Below, one piece after another: positions 9,003 through 17,723 of a stretch of DNA of 64,000 nucleotides. Under the pieces are notes generated by a model, which did not search any database, was not told the DNA's origin, and saw nothing but the letters and a program-made list of their open reading frames with translations. The position numbers and the translations under genes were made by a program. Source of the stretch: Gemmatimonadota bacterium (GTDB lineage: Bacteria > Gemmatimonadota > Gemmatimonadetes > Longimicrobiales > Gaopeijiaceae). Within the stretch, counting starts at the first letter, position 1. Each line of letters begins with the position of its first letter. Location of the stretch: assembly GCA_022823145.1 (NCBI GenBank), contig JAJDXS010000063.1, positions 1-64,000 of the forward strand, in the 5' to 3' direction.

Positions 9003-10297
9003 TGTTGGCGTCGCCGCGAATCGTCGTGATCGATGACCAACCCGAACACCTTCTGGGATTGGCGGATTGTCTCAACCAGCAGGGGTTCGCATGTCTTCGG
9101 GTCCGATTCACGGGAGACCCCGCAGACGTAAGGGCTTGCCCAGATGTCCGCATCATCTTCGCGGACCTCCATCTGGGCATGGGCAACCCATCCGACCACA
9201 AGACCAACTTCAGCACGATTGGCGGGCTGCTTCGGGACAGCATCAGGCCGTCGGGTCCGTACGTCATCATCCTCTGGACTCAGTTTCCCGAGCAAGCGGA
9301 TTCTCTTCGCGCCTTTCTCGAGCGGCTAGGCACGGACGTGGCGAAACCGTTCGATGTGCGGCACTTGGCGAAGGCCGACCACCTGGACCCGAGCGGAGAG
9401 GTCAAGGACCAGGACGCACTTGTGAACGCGATCCACGGCATAGTACGGGACTCGCCGCAACTGGCCGCGATGTTCGACTGGGAGGCCCGGGTACTCGGGG
9501 CCACTGGACGCACCGTTTCGTCGGTTCTTGAATTGGCGGGGACGGCGGGGATGGCCCAAAAGGGGAGAGAAGTCGGCAGGATTCTGACGAGACTGGCGAT
9601 CGAGGCGGTGGGCGAGAACAACGTGAATGGCGACCGATTCCGGGCGGTGAATGAAGCACTGCTCCCGATTCTTGCCGACCGTATCTCGGCACTCCGATCC
9701 AGCGCCCGCGATCAGAAGCCCTGGAGCGAGGCTCTGGAGTCTGCGGACGGGTTGCCGGACCTGTCGCTCGATAACGCGGCCCGGCTCAACAGCCTAGTTC
9801 ACATAGCGGGCGCGGACGAGACAGATGTCACGGAACGCGGAGTCGTAGCAAGACTTCCGGGGCGCTATCAACGACGCTTCGAGCGATGCTTCGGCATCGG
9901 CGAAGCGCAGACCGCGGACGATGAGTTTCGCTGCAAGGGGTTCGACAGCGACGACGCCCGGTTCTGCTGGGTTCTGGTCCAGTGCGAGGCCGCGTGCGAC
10001 CATGCGCAGAGAAACGCGGGGACGCTGCCCTTCCATCTCGGACTCGTTTTCCCGGCGGAGCTTGAGAACAAGAAAAAGAAGCCACCGATGTCTACCTGGT
10101 GCGGGCCAGCATTGCAAGTGGACGGCGACGCTCGCCTCACTCGCGTCAGTGCCCGATTCCCCGTAGCGCTGCCGAGAAGCTACGCGCCCGCCGTGACTCC
10201 GCTGTTCCGTCTGCGCGAACAGATACTGAACCACCTGACCTACCACATCCACACCCACGGTGCCCGCCCTGGAATGATCGGATTCCGGGGAAAGTAG
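8999..10297 (+). CDS. Receiver-domain protein with unrecognised C-terminal effector
   Basis: This is the partner of the GHKL protein. The first 130 residues are a receiver domain: numbering from the ATG at 9002, D11-D12, phospho-acceptor D55 in IIFADLHLG, then LWTQ and AKPFD carrying the conserved Thr and Lys. The remaining 300 residues hold no HTH, GGDEF or nuclease motif that I recognise. A WVLVQCEAACDHAQ segment near residue 325 resembles the buried 'CD' strand seen in some R-M-linked proteins, and a basic KKKK patch follows. Start is either GTG 8999 (GTGA overlap) or ATG 9002 (TGATG overlap). Both imply coupling to the upstream kinase-like gene. The gene ends 25 nt from the convergent dcm. 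Confidence 0.82.
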   Translation: MMLASPRIVVIDDQPEHLLGLADCLNQQGFACLRVRFTGDPADVRACPDVRIIFADLHLGMGNPSDHKTNFSTIGGLLRDSIRPSGPYVIILWTQFPEQADSLRAFLERLGTDVAKPFDVRHLAKADHLDPSGEVKDQDALVNAIHGIVRDSPQLAAMFDWEARVLGATGRTVSSVLELAGTAGMAQKGREVGRILTRLAIEAVGENNVNGDRFRAVNEALLPILADRISALRSSARDQKPWSEALESADGLPDLSLDNAARLNSLVHIAGADETDVTERGVVARLPGRYQRRFERCFGIGEAQTADDEFRCKGFDSDDARFCWVLVQCEAACDHAQRNAGTLPFHLGLVFPAELENKKKKPPMSTWCGPALQVDGDARLTRVSARFPVALPRSYAPAVTPLFRLREQILNHLTYHIHTHGARPGMIGFRGK

Positions 10298-10322
10298 GAG
10301 CGGACCTGCCAGACTCACCCGA

Positions 10323-11276
10323 TCACGCCGCCGCGACGAGCGACCGTACAACCGCCTCCATAACGGGAGGACAAACCCCGTTCCCCAATAGCCTGACCCG
10401 ATCCCGCCGGGTGCCCAGCGGAAGGTCGAAGTCGTCACCCAGACCCATTGCCCGCCTCAGTTCAGGAACCTGAAGCATGCGGAGGGTCCATCTGTGAGCG
10501 TCGTGTTCGACGAGTCCGAATCTGTCGACCGTCGTGATCGTTCGGAGGGGCCGGTCGAGTCGCTGCCATCCCCCGCTTCCGTCGCTGCCGTAGTAGACGA
10601 CGAGAAAGCTGGACCGGTCGCCAAGTGCCTCAAAGGCTCGTTCTGCTCGGGCAAGAGTGGCCTTGGCTCTCTTCGGAGTGAAGAGCGGCGACGTCCTCCA
10701 CGTTCCCGGTTCGTCTAGAACGGACCGCGCCGTCGGTCCCGGGCCACCGTTGTGGGCGAGTGTCAGGGCAGGAGGGGCTTTCCGGTCCCCAACCACGAAC
10801 AGGCGCCGACGCGCTTGCGGCACATCGAAGTGTGAAGCGTCGAGGACATGCTCTTCGAGCTTGTAGCCCAGACCCCGAAGCGACCTCTTGAGTTCATCGT
10901 AACGAGACCACGGCCGCATGTGGATGACGTTTTCGAGTACCAGCCACCTGGGACGGAAGGCCCGGGCGTAGTTCACGGTCATGAGCGCGGTGGCGCGGCT
11001 GGCTTCGTCGCGGGGTGCGGCTCCGCGCGCACAGGTGTGGTTCCTGCACTCCGGTGACGCCAGGAGAAGGTCGATCTGGCCGATCTCGCGTTTGAAGGCC
11101 GCCAGATCCACATCTTCGAGGCGGCTCGTGACCACGCGGGCGCTGGGGAAATTGGCCGCGTAAGTGCCGGTGGCGATCGGGCAGCGGTCGATTCCCGCCA
11201 CGATCTCGCATCCCGCCGCCCGGGCTCCCACGCTGCTCCCGCCAGCACCGCAGAAGATGTCCAGGGTCCGGATCAC
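10323..11276 (-). CDS. dcm: DNA (cytosine-5-)methyltransferase
   Basis: This 317-aa enzyme transfers a methyl group from AdoMet to cytosine C5. Seen: motif I DIFCGAGG (FCGAGG at 8-13), motif IV ASPECRNHT with nucleophile C77, motif VI ENV at 115-117, motif VIII QARRRLFVV, motif IX RPLRTITT and motif X LLGNGVCPP. Motif IV reads SPEC instead of the common PPC, a variant known in one branch of these enzymes. The start is GTG 11276, overlapping the vsr stop as GTGA; an ATG farther upstream would run 36 codons into vsr in another frame. Target sequence cannot be told from this reading. Confidence 0.94.
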   Translation of the reverse strand: MIRTLDIFCGAGGSSVGARAAGCEIVAGIDRCPIATGTYAANFPSARVVTSRLEDVDLAAFKREIGQIDLLLASPECRNHTCARGAAPRDEASRATALMTVNYARAFRPRWLVLENVIHMRPWSRYDELKRSLRGLGYKLEEHVLDASHFDVPQARRRLFVVGDRKAPPALTLAHNGGPGPTARSVLDEPGTWRTSPLFTPKRAKATLARAERAFEALGDRSSFLVVYYGSDGSGGWQRLDRPLRTITTVDRFGLVEHDAHRWTLRMLQVPELRRAMGLGDDFDLPLGTRRDRVRLLGNGVCPPVMEAVVRSLVAAA

Positions 11277-11710
11277 TGTCCGCCTCCGTCGGTGTGAGCG
11301 TCCGCTCCAAGATAATCGACGATCCGCTCCGCAACGGAGTCGTGGTCCTTCGTCTCGCATTCCCAGATCACCATGACTCGCCATCCGAGCTCGTGCAGAG
11401 CTTCATCATTGCGCCGGTCCCGGACCACATTGCCCTCGAACTTCTCCTCCCAGAACTGCACGCGCGTCTTCGGGGTGGAGGCGTACTTGCAGCCGCGATG
11501 CCGGTGCCAGAAGCACCCGTGGATCATGATCACTGCCCGGTGCTTCGGAAACACGAGGTCGGGGGAGCCGGGAAGGTCCCGGCGGTGGAGGCGAAACCGG
11601 AAACCCAGTCCATGCGCGATTCTGCGAACGACCATCTCCGGCTCGGTGTCGCGACCCCGGATCCGGGACATGATCTCGCTTCGTTTCCTGCGGTCGAAGA
11701 TGTCGGTCAT
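11273..11710 (-). CDS. vsr: Very short patch repair endonuclease (Vsr)
   Basis: This 145-aa T:G mismatch endonuclease repairs deaminated 5-methylcytosine made by the coupled Dcm. The family signature is clear: DRRKRSEIMSRIRGRDT near the N-terminus (residues 6-22), GSPDLVFP with the catalytic Asp, then HGCFWHRHRGC. Length is normal for Vsr. It is the first gene of a two-gene vsr-dcm unit with a GTGA overlap, which is the expected pairing. An AT-rich perfect dyad lies 86-104 nt upstream of the start, inside the end of mcrC, and may hold its promoter or operator. Confidence 0.95.
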   Translation of the reverse strand: MTDIFDRRKRSEIMSRIRGRDTEPEMVVRRIAHGLGFRFRLHRRDLPGSPDLVFPKHRAVIMIHGCFWHRHRGCKYASTPKTRVQFWEEKFEGNVVRDRRNDEALHELGWRVMVIWECETKDHDSVAERIVDYLGADAHTDGGGQ

Positions 11711-11795
11711 CGCGCCGTTGCTCTGTTGAGGTCTTCGCTGGGGTCACGCGTGCGCGCAGTGTTCCGAGGAGAGGTCCGCAAGCACAGACAACTCC

Positions 11796-11814
11796 ACATT
11801 ACATAATGTAATGT
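11796..11814. promoter_or_regulatory. Perfect AT-rich dyad ACATTACATAATGTAATGT (copy 1)
   Basis: Two 9-nt arms (ACATTACAT / ATGTAATGT) flank one central base. It overlaps the mcrC stop codon (11799-11801) and lies 86 nt upstream of vsr, on the side where a vsr promoter would be. Similar elements occur at 21532, 27183, 32001 and 40943. A shared regulator or promoter type is inferred. Confidence 0.5.
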
Positions 11815-12881
11815 TCTCTTGACATGTCCGGCGACGTCTGGCCCACCCGTCCCCCCACCACCCCCTTCAACTCCTCCTCAATCCGCCTCCACCCCTGCCC
11901 GAGATCAATCGAGCACACCCGAATCCGCCTCCCCATGAGCTCGAATCGATAGTCGAACCCACCCTCCACCGCCGCATACAGCAGCCATCCCTGAGCCTCG
12001 ACCTCCCCCTCCCCCGTTTTCTCCACCCAGTTCGTCACGTACGAGAAGATCTGGTAGAGGTTCCCGGAGTGGACGCGCCGCCCCTCCCACCGCCTGTCGA
12101 GTGGATTCTTGTAGAACTTCGTGTCCAGGATGACGGTTCGCCCCGGCGACCGCAGCACGATGTCCGTCTGCATCCCAGGCAGATGTCGTAAATCCGACTC
12201 GCTCTTATCCGCGCCGAACCACTCTATCCTCGGCGCACTCACCTCGTAGTCCGTCTCTCGCTCGCAGAACACTTTCACAAACTGCTGGAAGAGCAGTCCC
12301 ATCTGCTGCTCGTCCTCCCGGAAGTCGTAGAACGTCGCTACCCCCTCCTCCTGATTCACGAGGAGGTTGTCGTAGATGATTCTGCAGAGATGGATGAGGA
12401 AGCTGTAGAACCGGTTGTTCCGGTGGATGCGGACAGTCCGAAACATCCTCGGACGCAGGACCACGTCGGAAACCGCGTCCATCTTCCGGTACAGGCGTCC
12501 AGCGCGTTGACGATGCGCGGGGCCCAGGCTGGTAACCATGGTCAGCTGGCGCAGGGTCGCCTTGAGGATCCGGTTCTGCGGCACGTCGTAGCTCAGTTCG
12601 TCGAATGAGCAGTGGGTCTTCCCGTGCAGGAGCAGATTCCTCTTAACCGTGGTCGCAAGGTCGAGCTTCCCCTTGAGGCCTCGGATGTCCTCATGAACCG
12701 GCAGGTAGTCTCGATCGAGACCCCGCGAGATAATCCGCGCGACGCCCTCGTTCAAAACCTTGGCGAAGAGGTCGACCATTCTACCGAACTCCTCGGAACC
12801 CAGGTCCACCGTCTCCCCTTCCCGCATGTGATCCCATGCGTAGCAGAGGAGGTAGTAGATGTTCCTGACCGGGATGTTCAC
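11799..12881 (-). CDS. mcrC: McrC, nuclease subunit of the McrBC modification-dependent restriction system
   Basis: This 360-aa protein is the cutting subunit that works with the McrB GTPase on methylated DNA. It opens with the typical NIPVRNIYYLLCYAW block (residues 2-16), has the conserved SYDVPQNRILK region, and carries a PD-(D/E)XK core in the C-terminal half: MQTDIVLRSPGRTVILDTKFY, where the first D and the DTK are the metal-site residues. The start is GTG 12881, overlapping the mcrB stop as GTGA. The last codons, HYIM, are encoded by one arm of the AT-rich dyad. The order mcrB-mcrC is the usual one. Confidence 0.94.
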   Translation of the reverse strand: MNIPVRNIYYLLCYAWDHMREGETVDLGSEEFGRMVDLFAKVLNEGVARIISRGLDRDYLPVHEDIRGLKGKLDLATTVKRNLLLHGKTHCSFDELSYDVPQNRILKATLRQLTMVTSLGPAHRQRAGRLYRKMDAVSDVVLRPRMFRTVRIHRNNRFYSFLIHLCRIIYDNLLVNQEEGVATFYDFREDEQQMGLLFQQFVKVFCERETDYEVSAPRIEWFGADKSESDLRHLPGMQTDIVLRSPGRTVILDTKFYKNPLDRRWEGRRVHSGNLYQIFSYVTNWVEKTGEGEVEAQGWLLYAAVEGGFDYRFELMGRRIRVCSIDLGQGWRRIEEELKGVVGGRVGQTSPDMSREHYIM

Positions 12882-15133
12882 GCGAGCAGGTCCCGGACGC
12901 GCTCATCCACATACTCGGGACGGTCGAACCAATACTCGCGCAGGAGCGGTTCGATCTCGCGGCGAACCACGGTCTTGTACCAGGATTCGTCCAGCTGCTC
13001 GTCCTCGTCACGCGGGCAGAAGAAGCTGTGGCCGATCTCGAAGCCCGGGCCCAGGTTCTTGCGGTCCTCGCGGATCTTTCTGTTCAGCTCCGACAGACGG
13101 TCCACGATCCGGTTCACGAGATCCTCCTCCACCCCTGCCTTCAGCAGGAAATCGCTGAACTGATCGGTCCCGAAGGCCGGGGTCAGGCGGACGAACGCGA
13201 ACCGGCGGCGCAGCGCGTAGTCGACCATGGCCAGCGACCGGTCGGCAGTGTTCATCATCCCGATCAGAAAGACGTTGTCCGGGACGTGGAACGGTTCTCC
13301 ATCGAGCGAGTACGTCAGCGGAACGGCGTAGTCGGCACTGCGCTTGTCGGCCTCGATGAGCATCATGAGTTCGCCGAAGATCTTGCTGAGGTTGCCGCGG
13401 TTCACTTCGTCGATGACGAACACGTAGCGCTTGTCGGGGTCCTGAGCGGCCTCGCGACAGAACGTGTAGAAGACACCATCCCGCAGTTCGAAGCCACCAT
13501 CGTCCCGAGGGCGGAACCCCTGGATGAAGTCCTCGTAGGCGTAGCTCTGGTGGAACTGGATCATCCGTACCCTCTCGGGGACCTTGAACCCGATCAGGCG
13601 GTAGGCCAGACGTTTGGCGATGAAGGTCTTTCCGACTCCCGGCGGGCCTTCGAGAACGATGTTCATCTTGCGCGCGAGGGTGTCGACGATGTCGTGGAAC
13701 TGCGGGGCGTCCATAAAGAGGTCTTCGAGGGCCCGTTCGGAGGTGTACGGCTCAACTGGAGGTGGTGGCGGTGGTGGCGGCTCGTCTCCCATCAGTTCGA
13801 CCGCCATCCGGAGCCACTCAGGGTCACCGCTGGAATCGGTAAGTGTCTTCGTCCCAAGCCAGCGGTCCTTGGGAAGCGACCAGCGACCGACTCTCTCCCA
13901 ACGCACCCGACGCGTGTGCTTGGATTCGGAGCGGCTGTCGTCAAACTCATAGTCGGACTCCACCACACCATGACCCAACAGCAGCGCTCGTCCCTGCTTC
14001 ACAATCACGTGGTCGCCGGGGCTCATCTCGTACGCGAACTGGTAGCACGCCAGCGAATTGTTCGATGGATTCGTCGCGTCGTACACCTCCCGCAGCTTCG
14101 CGTGAATGTACTCCCTGTTCGGGTATTCCTTGAGGTCTCCGACTTCATCCCATCCAATGGCGATGATCTTTTCTCGTTGAAACTCGTCCCAATGGCGGGC
14201 ACCCGCCCCTGGCGCCAGCGCCCACACCCGCGCCTCCCCGAAACGTTTCTTGTACCAGTCGTCATCGTTATCCGATGTTGGCGGTTTGGTATGGACAGGA
14301 GGGGGAGGTGAATCCGTTTGCCACACGGACCGCTGCTTCTCCTCGAAGAAGCTGAAATCGGGTGGCGCCCCCGCTCCCACGTGGCGCTCGCGGACCATCT
14401 GGAGCTCCCGGTCGACGGCAATCCGGTCGCCGTAGTCGACCTGATCCGGATCCTGCCCCTGCTTTTTCCTGAACGCCTTCACGATCAGGCGCTTCTGATA
14501 GTTGGTGGCTACTGGCTCGAAGTGACCCGGAAACAGCAGGTAGCAAAGGATGTGCCGCAGTTGGCGATTGCCCGAATCATCCAGGTCCAGAAGCCACTTT
14601 GCGAACGCCCATGGCTGCGTGAGCCGGATCTCGCGCTCGGGTCCAGCCAGGCTCTTCCAGGATTCCATAGCGCGGATGAAGTACAGAAACTCACGCCATC
14701 TGTGAGTATTGTAGGCCGTGCCCGGATGGATGATCCCTTCGTCGAGAGCCTCCTCCAATTGCTTGGGGACGTCCGGAAGAGGCTCGCCCGACCATTCCCA
14801 GACCATGCGAATCTGCCTGCGTTTCGTGCCTGGGTGCATGGAGCGTGGAATCAGAATCAGGTACATGACCCAGAACATCTCGGCCGCCAGCTGCTTTGCA
14901 CTTCCGGGCGCTGGCGCAAGCTGGCGTTCCAGCTTGTCGAAGAAGCCGCCATCGCCTTCGTCGAGGTTCTCGGCAAAGTAGCGGATGAGGTATCCGACAT
15001 TCTCGGAGGTCCAGAGTGGCCTGTCGGTGAAGACGGACCCGTCTTTGCGAAGGCAGCGATCACGCCAGCGGGCGGCGGCGACGAGGACGGGGGCGTCGTG
15101 AGGGGGATCGGTGAAGGCTGGTGGACGGGTCAT
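12878..15133 (-). CDS. mcrB: McrB-type AAA+ GTPase with PUA/EVE-like DNA reader
   Basis: This 751-aa protein has three parts. Residues 1-230 are a helical N-terminal region seen in several McrB relatives. Residues 300-425 look like an EVE/PUA-type reader (ARVWALAPG, IAIGWDEVGD, GDHVIVKQGRALLLGHGVV), the fold used by many McrB proteins to recognise modified bases. A run of eight prolines (452-459) links this to the AAA+ motor: Walker A GPPGVGKT at 496-503, then VFVIDEVNRGN, MNTADRS and YALRRRFAF. MNTADRS is the McrB signature for GTP use. It is coupled to mcrC by a GTGA overlap. Substrate modification (5mC, 5hmC or other) cannot be read from the sequence. Confidence 0.93.
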   Translation of the reverse strand: MTRPPAFTDPPHDAPVLVAAARWRDRCLRKDGSVFTDRPLWTSENVGYLIRYFAENLDEGDGGFFDKLERQLAPAPGSAKQLAAEMFWVMYLILIPRSMHPGTKRRQIRMVWEWSGEPLPDVPKQLEEALDEGIIHPGTAYNTHRWREFLYFIRAMESWKSLAGPEREIRLTQPWAFAKWLLDLDDSGNRQLRHILCYLLFPGHFEPVATNYQKRLIVKAFRKKQGQDPDQVDYGDRIAVDRELQMVRERHVGAGAPPDFSFFEEKQRSVWQTDSPPPPVHTKPPTSDNDDDWYKKRFGEARVWALAPGAGARHWDEFQREKIIAIGWDEVGDLKEYPNREYIHAKLREVYDATNPSNNSLACYQFAYEMSPGDHVIVKQGRALLLGHGVVESDYEFDDSRSESKHTRRVRWERVGRWSLPKDRWLGTKTLTDSSGDPEWLRMAVELMGDEPPPPPPPPVEPYTSERALEDLFMDAPQFHDIVDTLARKMNIVLEGPPGVGKTFIAKRLAYRLIGFKVPERVRMIQFHQSYAYEDFIQGFRPRDDGGFELRDGVFYTFCREAAQDPDKRYVFVIDEVNRGNLSKIFGELMMLIEADKRSADYAVPLTYSLDGEPFHVPDNVFLIGMMNTADRSLAMVDYALRRRFAFVRLTPAFGTDQFSDFLLKAGVEEDLVNRIVDRLSELNRKIREDRKNLGPGFEIGHSFFCPRDEDEQLDESWYKTVVRREIEPLLREYWFDRPEYVDERVRDLLA

Positions 15134-15453
15134 AGTTTCCTATTGGGGCAGGATTCGCTGAGCGGTGAAGCCAATATTGCACCGATTGTAAGACGAGAGC
15201 GAGAGAGTCACCCGGAGGGCTCCGGACCGGCGAGCAAATGCCAATTACAGTTTCCATGATGTGAGATCCCCTTCCCATGTGCCGTTCAGGTAGTCCAGTG
15301 AGCGGGCACCCGGCTAGAGCTGGCGGTGCCCCCCGTCCTTCTCCTGGGCAATAGCCTCCAGAACCCCATACCCCTCTCACGTCGCGCTACTCGCGGTTCC
15401 TTTATAGACTCCATAGCCGCGCGCAACTGATTCAAGTACCGCCGAGGACATCC
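15134..15453. other. Divergent gap between mcrB and the membrane cassette
   Basis: No gene is seen in these 320 nt. TTTATAGACT at about 15401-15410 is a -10-like site for the rightward cassette. GTTTCCATGATGTGA near 15251 resembles GTTTCCATAATGTCA at about 29011, which is itself close to one arm of the recurrent dyad. Both readings are weak. Confidence 0.25.
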
Positions 15454-16890
15454 ATGAACCCAGCCCCGACCGCCCTGTCTCTAGTCGAACGATTCAGGCT
15501 CACGGAACGCGGTCGGGAGCGCGGACAGGACGGCCAGCCCCACGCCACCCAGCCGACGCTCGACAACGTGGAAATGGAAGTCGTGGGCTACTGCGACGAC
15601 TTGTACGCGAATCGGCGCAACGACTACTACAGTCACCGCTCCGCCCTCGAGGAGCGCCTGCGTCCTCCTCCAGCCGATCGCGGGGCCGAACCTCTGGCGG
15701 AAAACACCTGCAAGGAGATGAAGGACGCCGTCGCCGAGGAGCGGCCCGACCTCTCCAGGCTGACGCGTGAAGCGCAGCGGGCGATCGGCGAACTCAACCG
15801 CTTCAAACGGGAGGAGGGCCGAACGGCCGATGCCGACTACCCCGAAAGCCGCGTGTGGCACTGGGGAGTTCTGGTGGCCTTGGTGCTTCTGGAGGCGCTC
15901 GTCAACGGTCTTTTCTTTGGAGCCAACGTCGAGGGAGGGATCCTGGCCGGCACTACCTACGCGATTCTGATCAGCCTCGTAAACGTGGGCGTGCTGGGTT
16001 GGTTGTTCGCCACGCTCCTGCGGCAGGTGCACCACCGCGATCCACGCCGGAAGGTGGGCGGGTTGGTGACGTTGGCCGCAGTCGGCGTAATCGGGATCTT
16101 CTGGAACCTGTTCGTGGCACACTATCGGGAGGCGCTGCCGCCGGACTATCCCGCGCAGCCCGACACCACCGTGGTCGCGGAAGCTCCGGCGGCGGAATCC
16201 ATGCCCGAAGCATGCTGGCACGGGCCCGACGAGGCTGACGCCGACCAGGAGGCCCTCTGTCTTTTCCGGGCGAGCCCGTTCGGACTGACAGGATTCTACT
16301 CCTGGATGCTCCTCGTCATCGGACTCGCAATGTGCGCGGCAGCAGCAATCGATTGGTACAAGACTGACGACCCATACCCCGGCTACGGAGCGCGCGAGCG
16401 CCATCGTAGAAAGACTGAGAAGAAGTTGCTGGATGATCGCCGGGAACTGTTGGGAGATCTCAACGAGCTCCACGACGAGGCGGCACGTAAGCTGCGGGCT
16501 GAGTTCCGCGATCCCGTCGAAGCCCGACAGCTCGCGCTGAACGACCACAACAAACTACATGCGCGGCACACCGATCTCTGCGGATTTGCGCGCGACCTCG
16601 AAAAGAGTTGCCGTGGTGCGCTCGACATTTACAGGACGGCGAACCGGGAAGCCCGGTCCGCGCCCGAGCCGGAGATCTGGCAGAACCCGTGGGCCGGCGA
16701 CTGGGATCTGCCGGAGCCACCTGACAAGTCGGACTTGGTGAGCGACGCCGAGGCGGAGAAGCGCAGTCTGCAAATGCACGCGCTACTGGAGCAGCGCGAG
16801 CAAAAGCTGCGGGACTGCCATGATGAGTGTCACGAGCTTGTGATTGAACTCACGAAACTGGACCCGCATGACAAGGCCGTACCCACATGA
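15454..16890 (+). CDS. Four-TM coiled-coil membrane protein, first gene of an undescribed cassette
   Basis: I do not recognise this 478-aa protein. Residues 85-120 are a charged helix. Four hydrophobic segments follow at about 136-157, 163-189, 201-222 and 277-300, with a loop of about 55 acidic residues (222-276) between the third and fourth that contains two Cys (254, 269). The C-terminal 175 residues are highly charged and mostly helical (KTEKKLLDDRRELLGDLNEL, later LEQREQKLRDCHDECHE), consistent with a cytoplasmic coiled coil. Its stop overlaps the next start as ATGA. The next three genes also encode membrane-anchored proteins, so it is probably a structural or scaffolding part of one envelope complex. 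Confidence 0.85.
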   Translation: MNPAPTALSLVERFRLTERGRERGQDGQPHATQPTLDNVEMEVVGYCDDLYANRRNDYYSHRSALEERLRPPPADRGAEPLAENTCKEMKDAVAEERPDLSRLTREAQRAIGELNRFKREEGRTADADYPESRVWHWGVLVALVLLEALVNGLFFGANVEGGILAGTTYAILISLVNVGVLGWLFATLLRQVHHRDPRRKVGGLVTLAAVGVIGIFWNLFVAHYREALPPDYPAQPDTTVVAEAPAAESMPEACWHGPDEADADQEALCLFRASPFGLTGFYSWMLLVIGLAMCAAAAIDWYKTDDPYPGYGARERHRRKTEKKLLDDRRELLGDLNELHDEAARKLRAEFRDPVEARQLALNDHNKLHARHTDLCGFARDLEKSCRGALDIYRTANREARSAPEPEIWQNPWAGDWDLPEPPDKSDLVSDAEAEKRSLQMHALLEQREQKLRDCHDECHELVIELTKLDPHDKAVPT

Positions 16891-17723
16891 GACGACGCGG
16901 ACGCAAGTACGCGAAGAAGCGGCAACGGCAGAAGCAGCGCAAGAACATCCTCGGAGTCGTCATCGGAGTTGCGGCGGGCATGATCCTTGTGCTTCTGTTC
17001 GTCCGTGGCCAGCGTCCGCAGCGCAGCTTCGATGCCGCCAATTGTCCGGAAGACGGGAACTACGCAGCGCAGATCGCGATCCTGGTGGATCCATCCGATT
17101 CCTTGACCAAAGTTCAGAGAGGCTCTGGAGCGCCCCGTCTCATGGAAGCCATCGAACGCGATGCGCGTGCGACGACCGAGATCCGCGTCTACAACGTCGG
17201 GCAAGCAGGGAGGGGCAACACGGCCGAGGTATTGAGGGTCTGCAAGCCCGAGCACCCCGACAACGTGTCCGCGGTTACAGGCAATCCCCAGCGGGCCGAG
17301 AGGCGTTATCGGGACGAGTTCCTCACGCCGCTCGAGCAAACACTGACCAACCTCTCGAATGCCCAACCCGACTCGATCTCCCCGATCGTGGAAGGCATAC
17401 AGGTCGCGGCGGTGAGCGCCTTTCAGCCTCGTGATGCCGACATCCCGCGACAACTCCTGGTCGTCTCCGACATGATCCAGAATTCCCGCAACTTGTCCTT
17501 CTATCGTGAGGCCGTGGACTTCGGTCCGCTATCGCGCAGCCCGGACTACGGGACGCTCCGGGTGGACTTGACCGGCGTCGAGGTGTCGGTGTTCCTGCTC
17601 GCGCGGCGAGGCGGAGCCGGCCGCATCCAGGGCGGGCCGCTGAGGCCGTTCTGGGAGGACTATTTCTTGGACCAGGGAGCGTCTCCGGTCGCGCGGCCCA
17701 GGTGGATCATGGTGGAAGGATGA
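16887..17723 (+). CDS. Membrane-anchored von Willebrand factor A-like protein
   Basis: This 278-aa protein starts with a very basic tail (RRRGRKYAKKRQRQKQRKN), then one TM segment at 21-39, placing the rest outside the cytoplasm. From residue 59 a vWA-like Rossmann domain appears: QIAILVDPSDSLT has a MIDAS-like DxSDS (68-72), and QLLVVSDMIQNS near 189-200 supplies the later acidic strand. The MIDAS is not fully canonical (DPSDS rather than DxSxS). The gene overlaps both neighbours by ATGA (16887 and 17720), so the three are co-translated. A sensing or adaptor role in the complex is inference from the domain type. Confidence 0.82.
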   Translation: MRRRGRKYAKKRQRQKQRKNILGVVIGVAAGMILVLLFVRGQRPQRSFDAANCPEDGNYAAQIAILVDPSDSLTKVQRGSGAPRLMEAIERDARATTEIRVYNVGQAGRGNTAEVLRVCKPEHPDNVSAVTGNPQRAERRYRDEFLTPLEQTLTNLSNAQPDSISPIVEGIQVAAVSAFQPRDADIPRQLLVVSDMIQNSRNLSFYREAVDFGPLSRSPDYGTLRVDLTGVEVSVFLLARRGGAGRIQGGPLRPFWEDYFLDQGASPVARPRWIMVEG

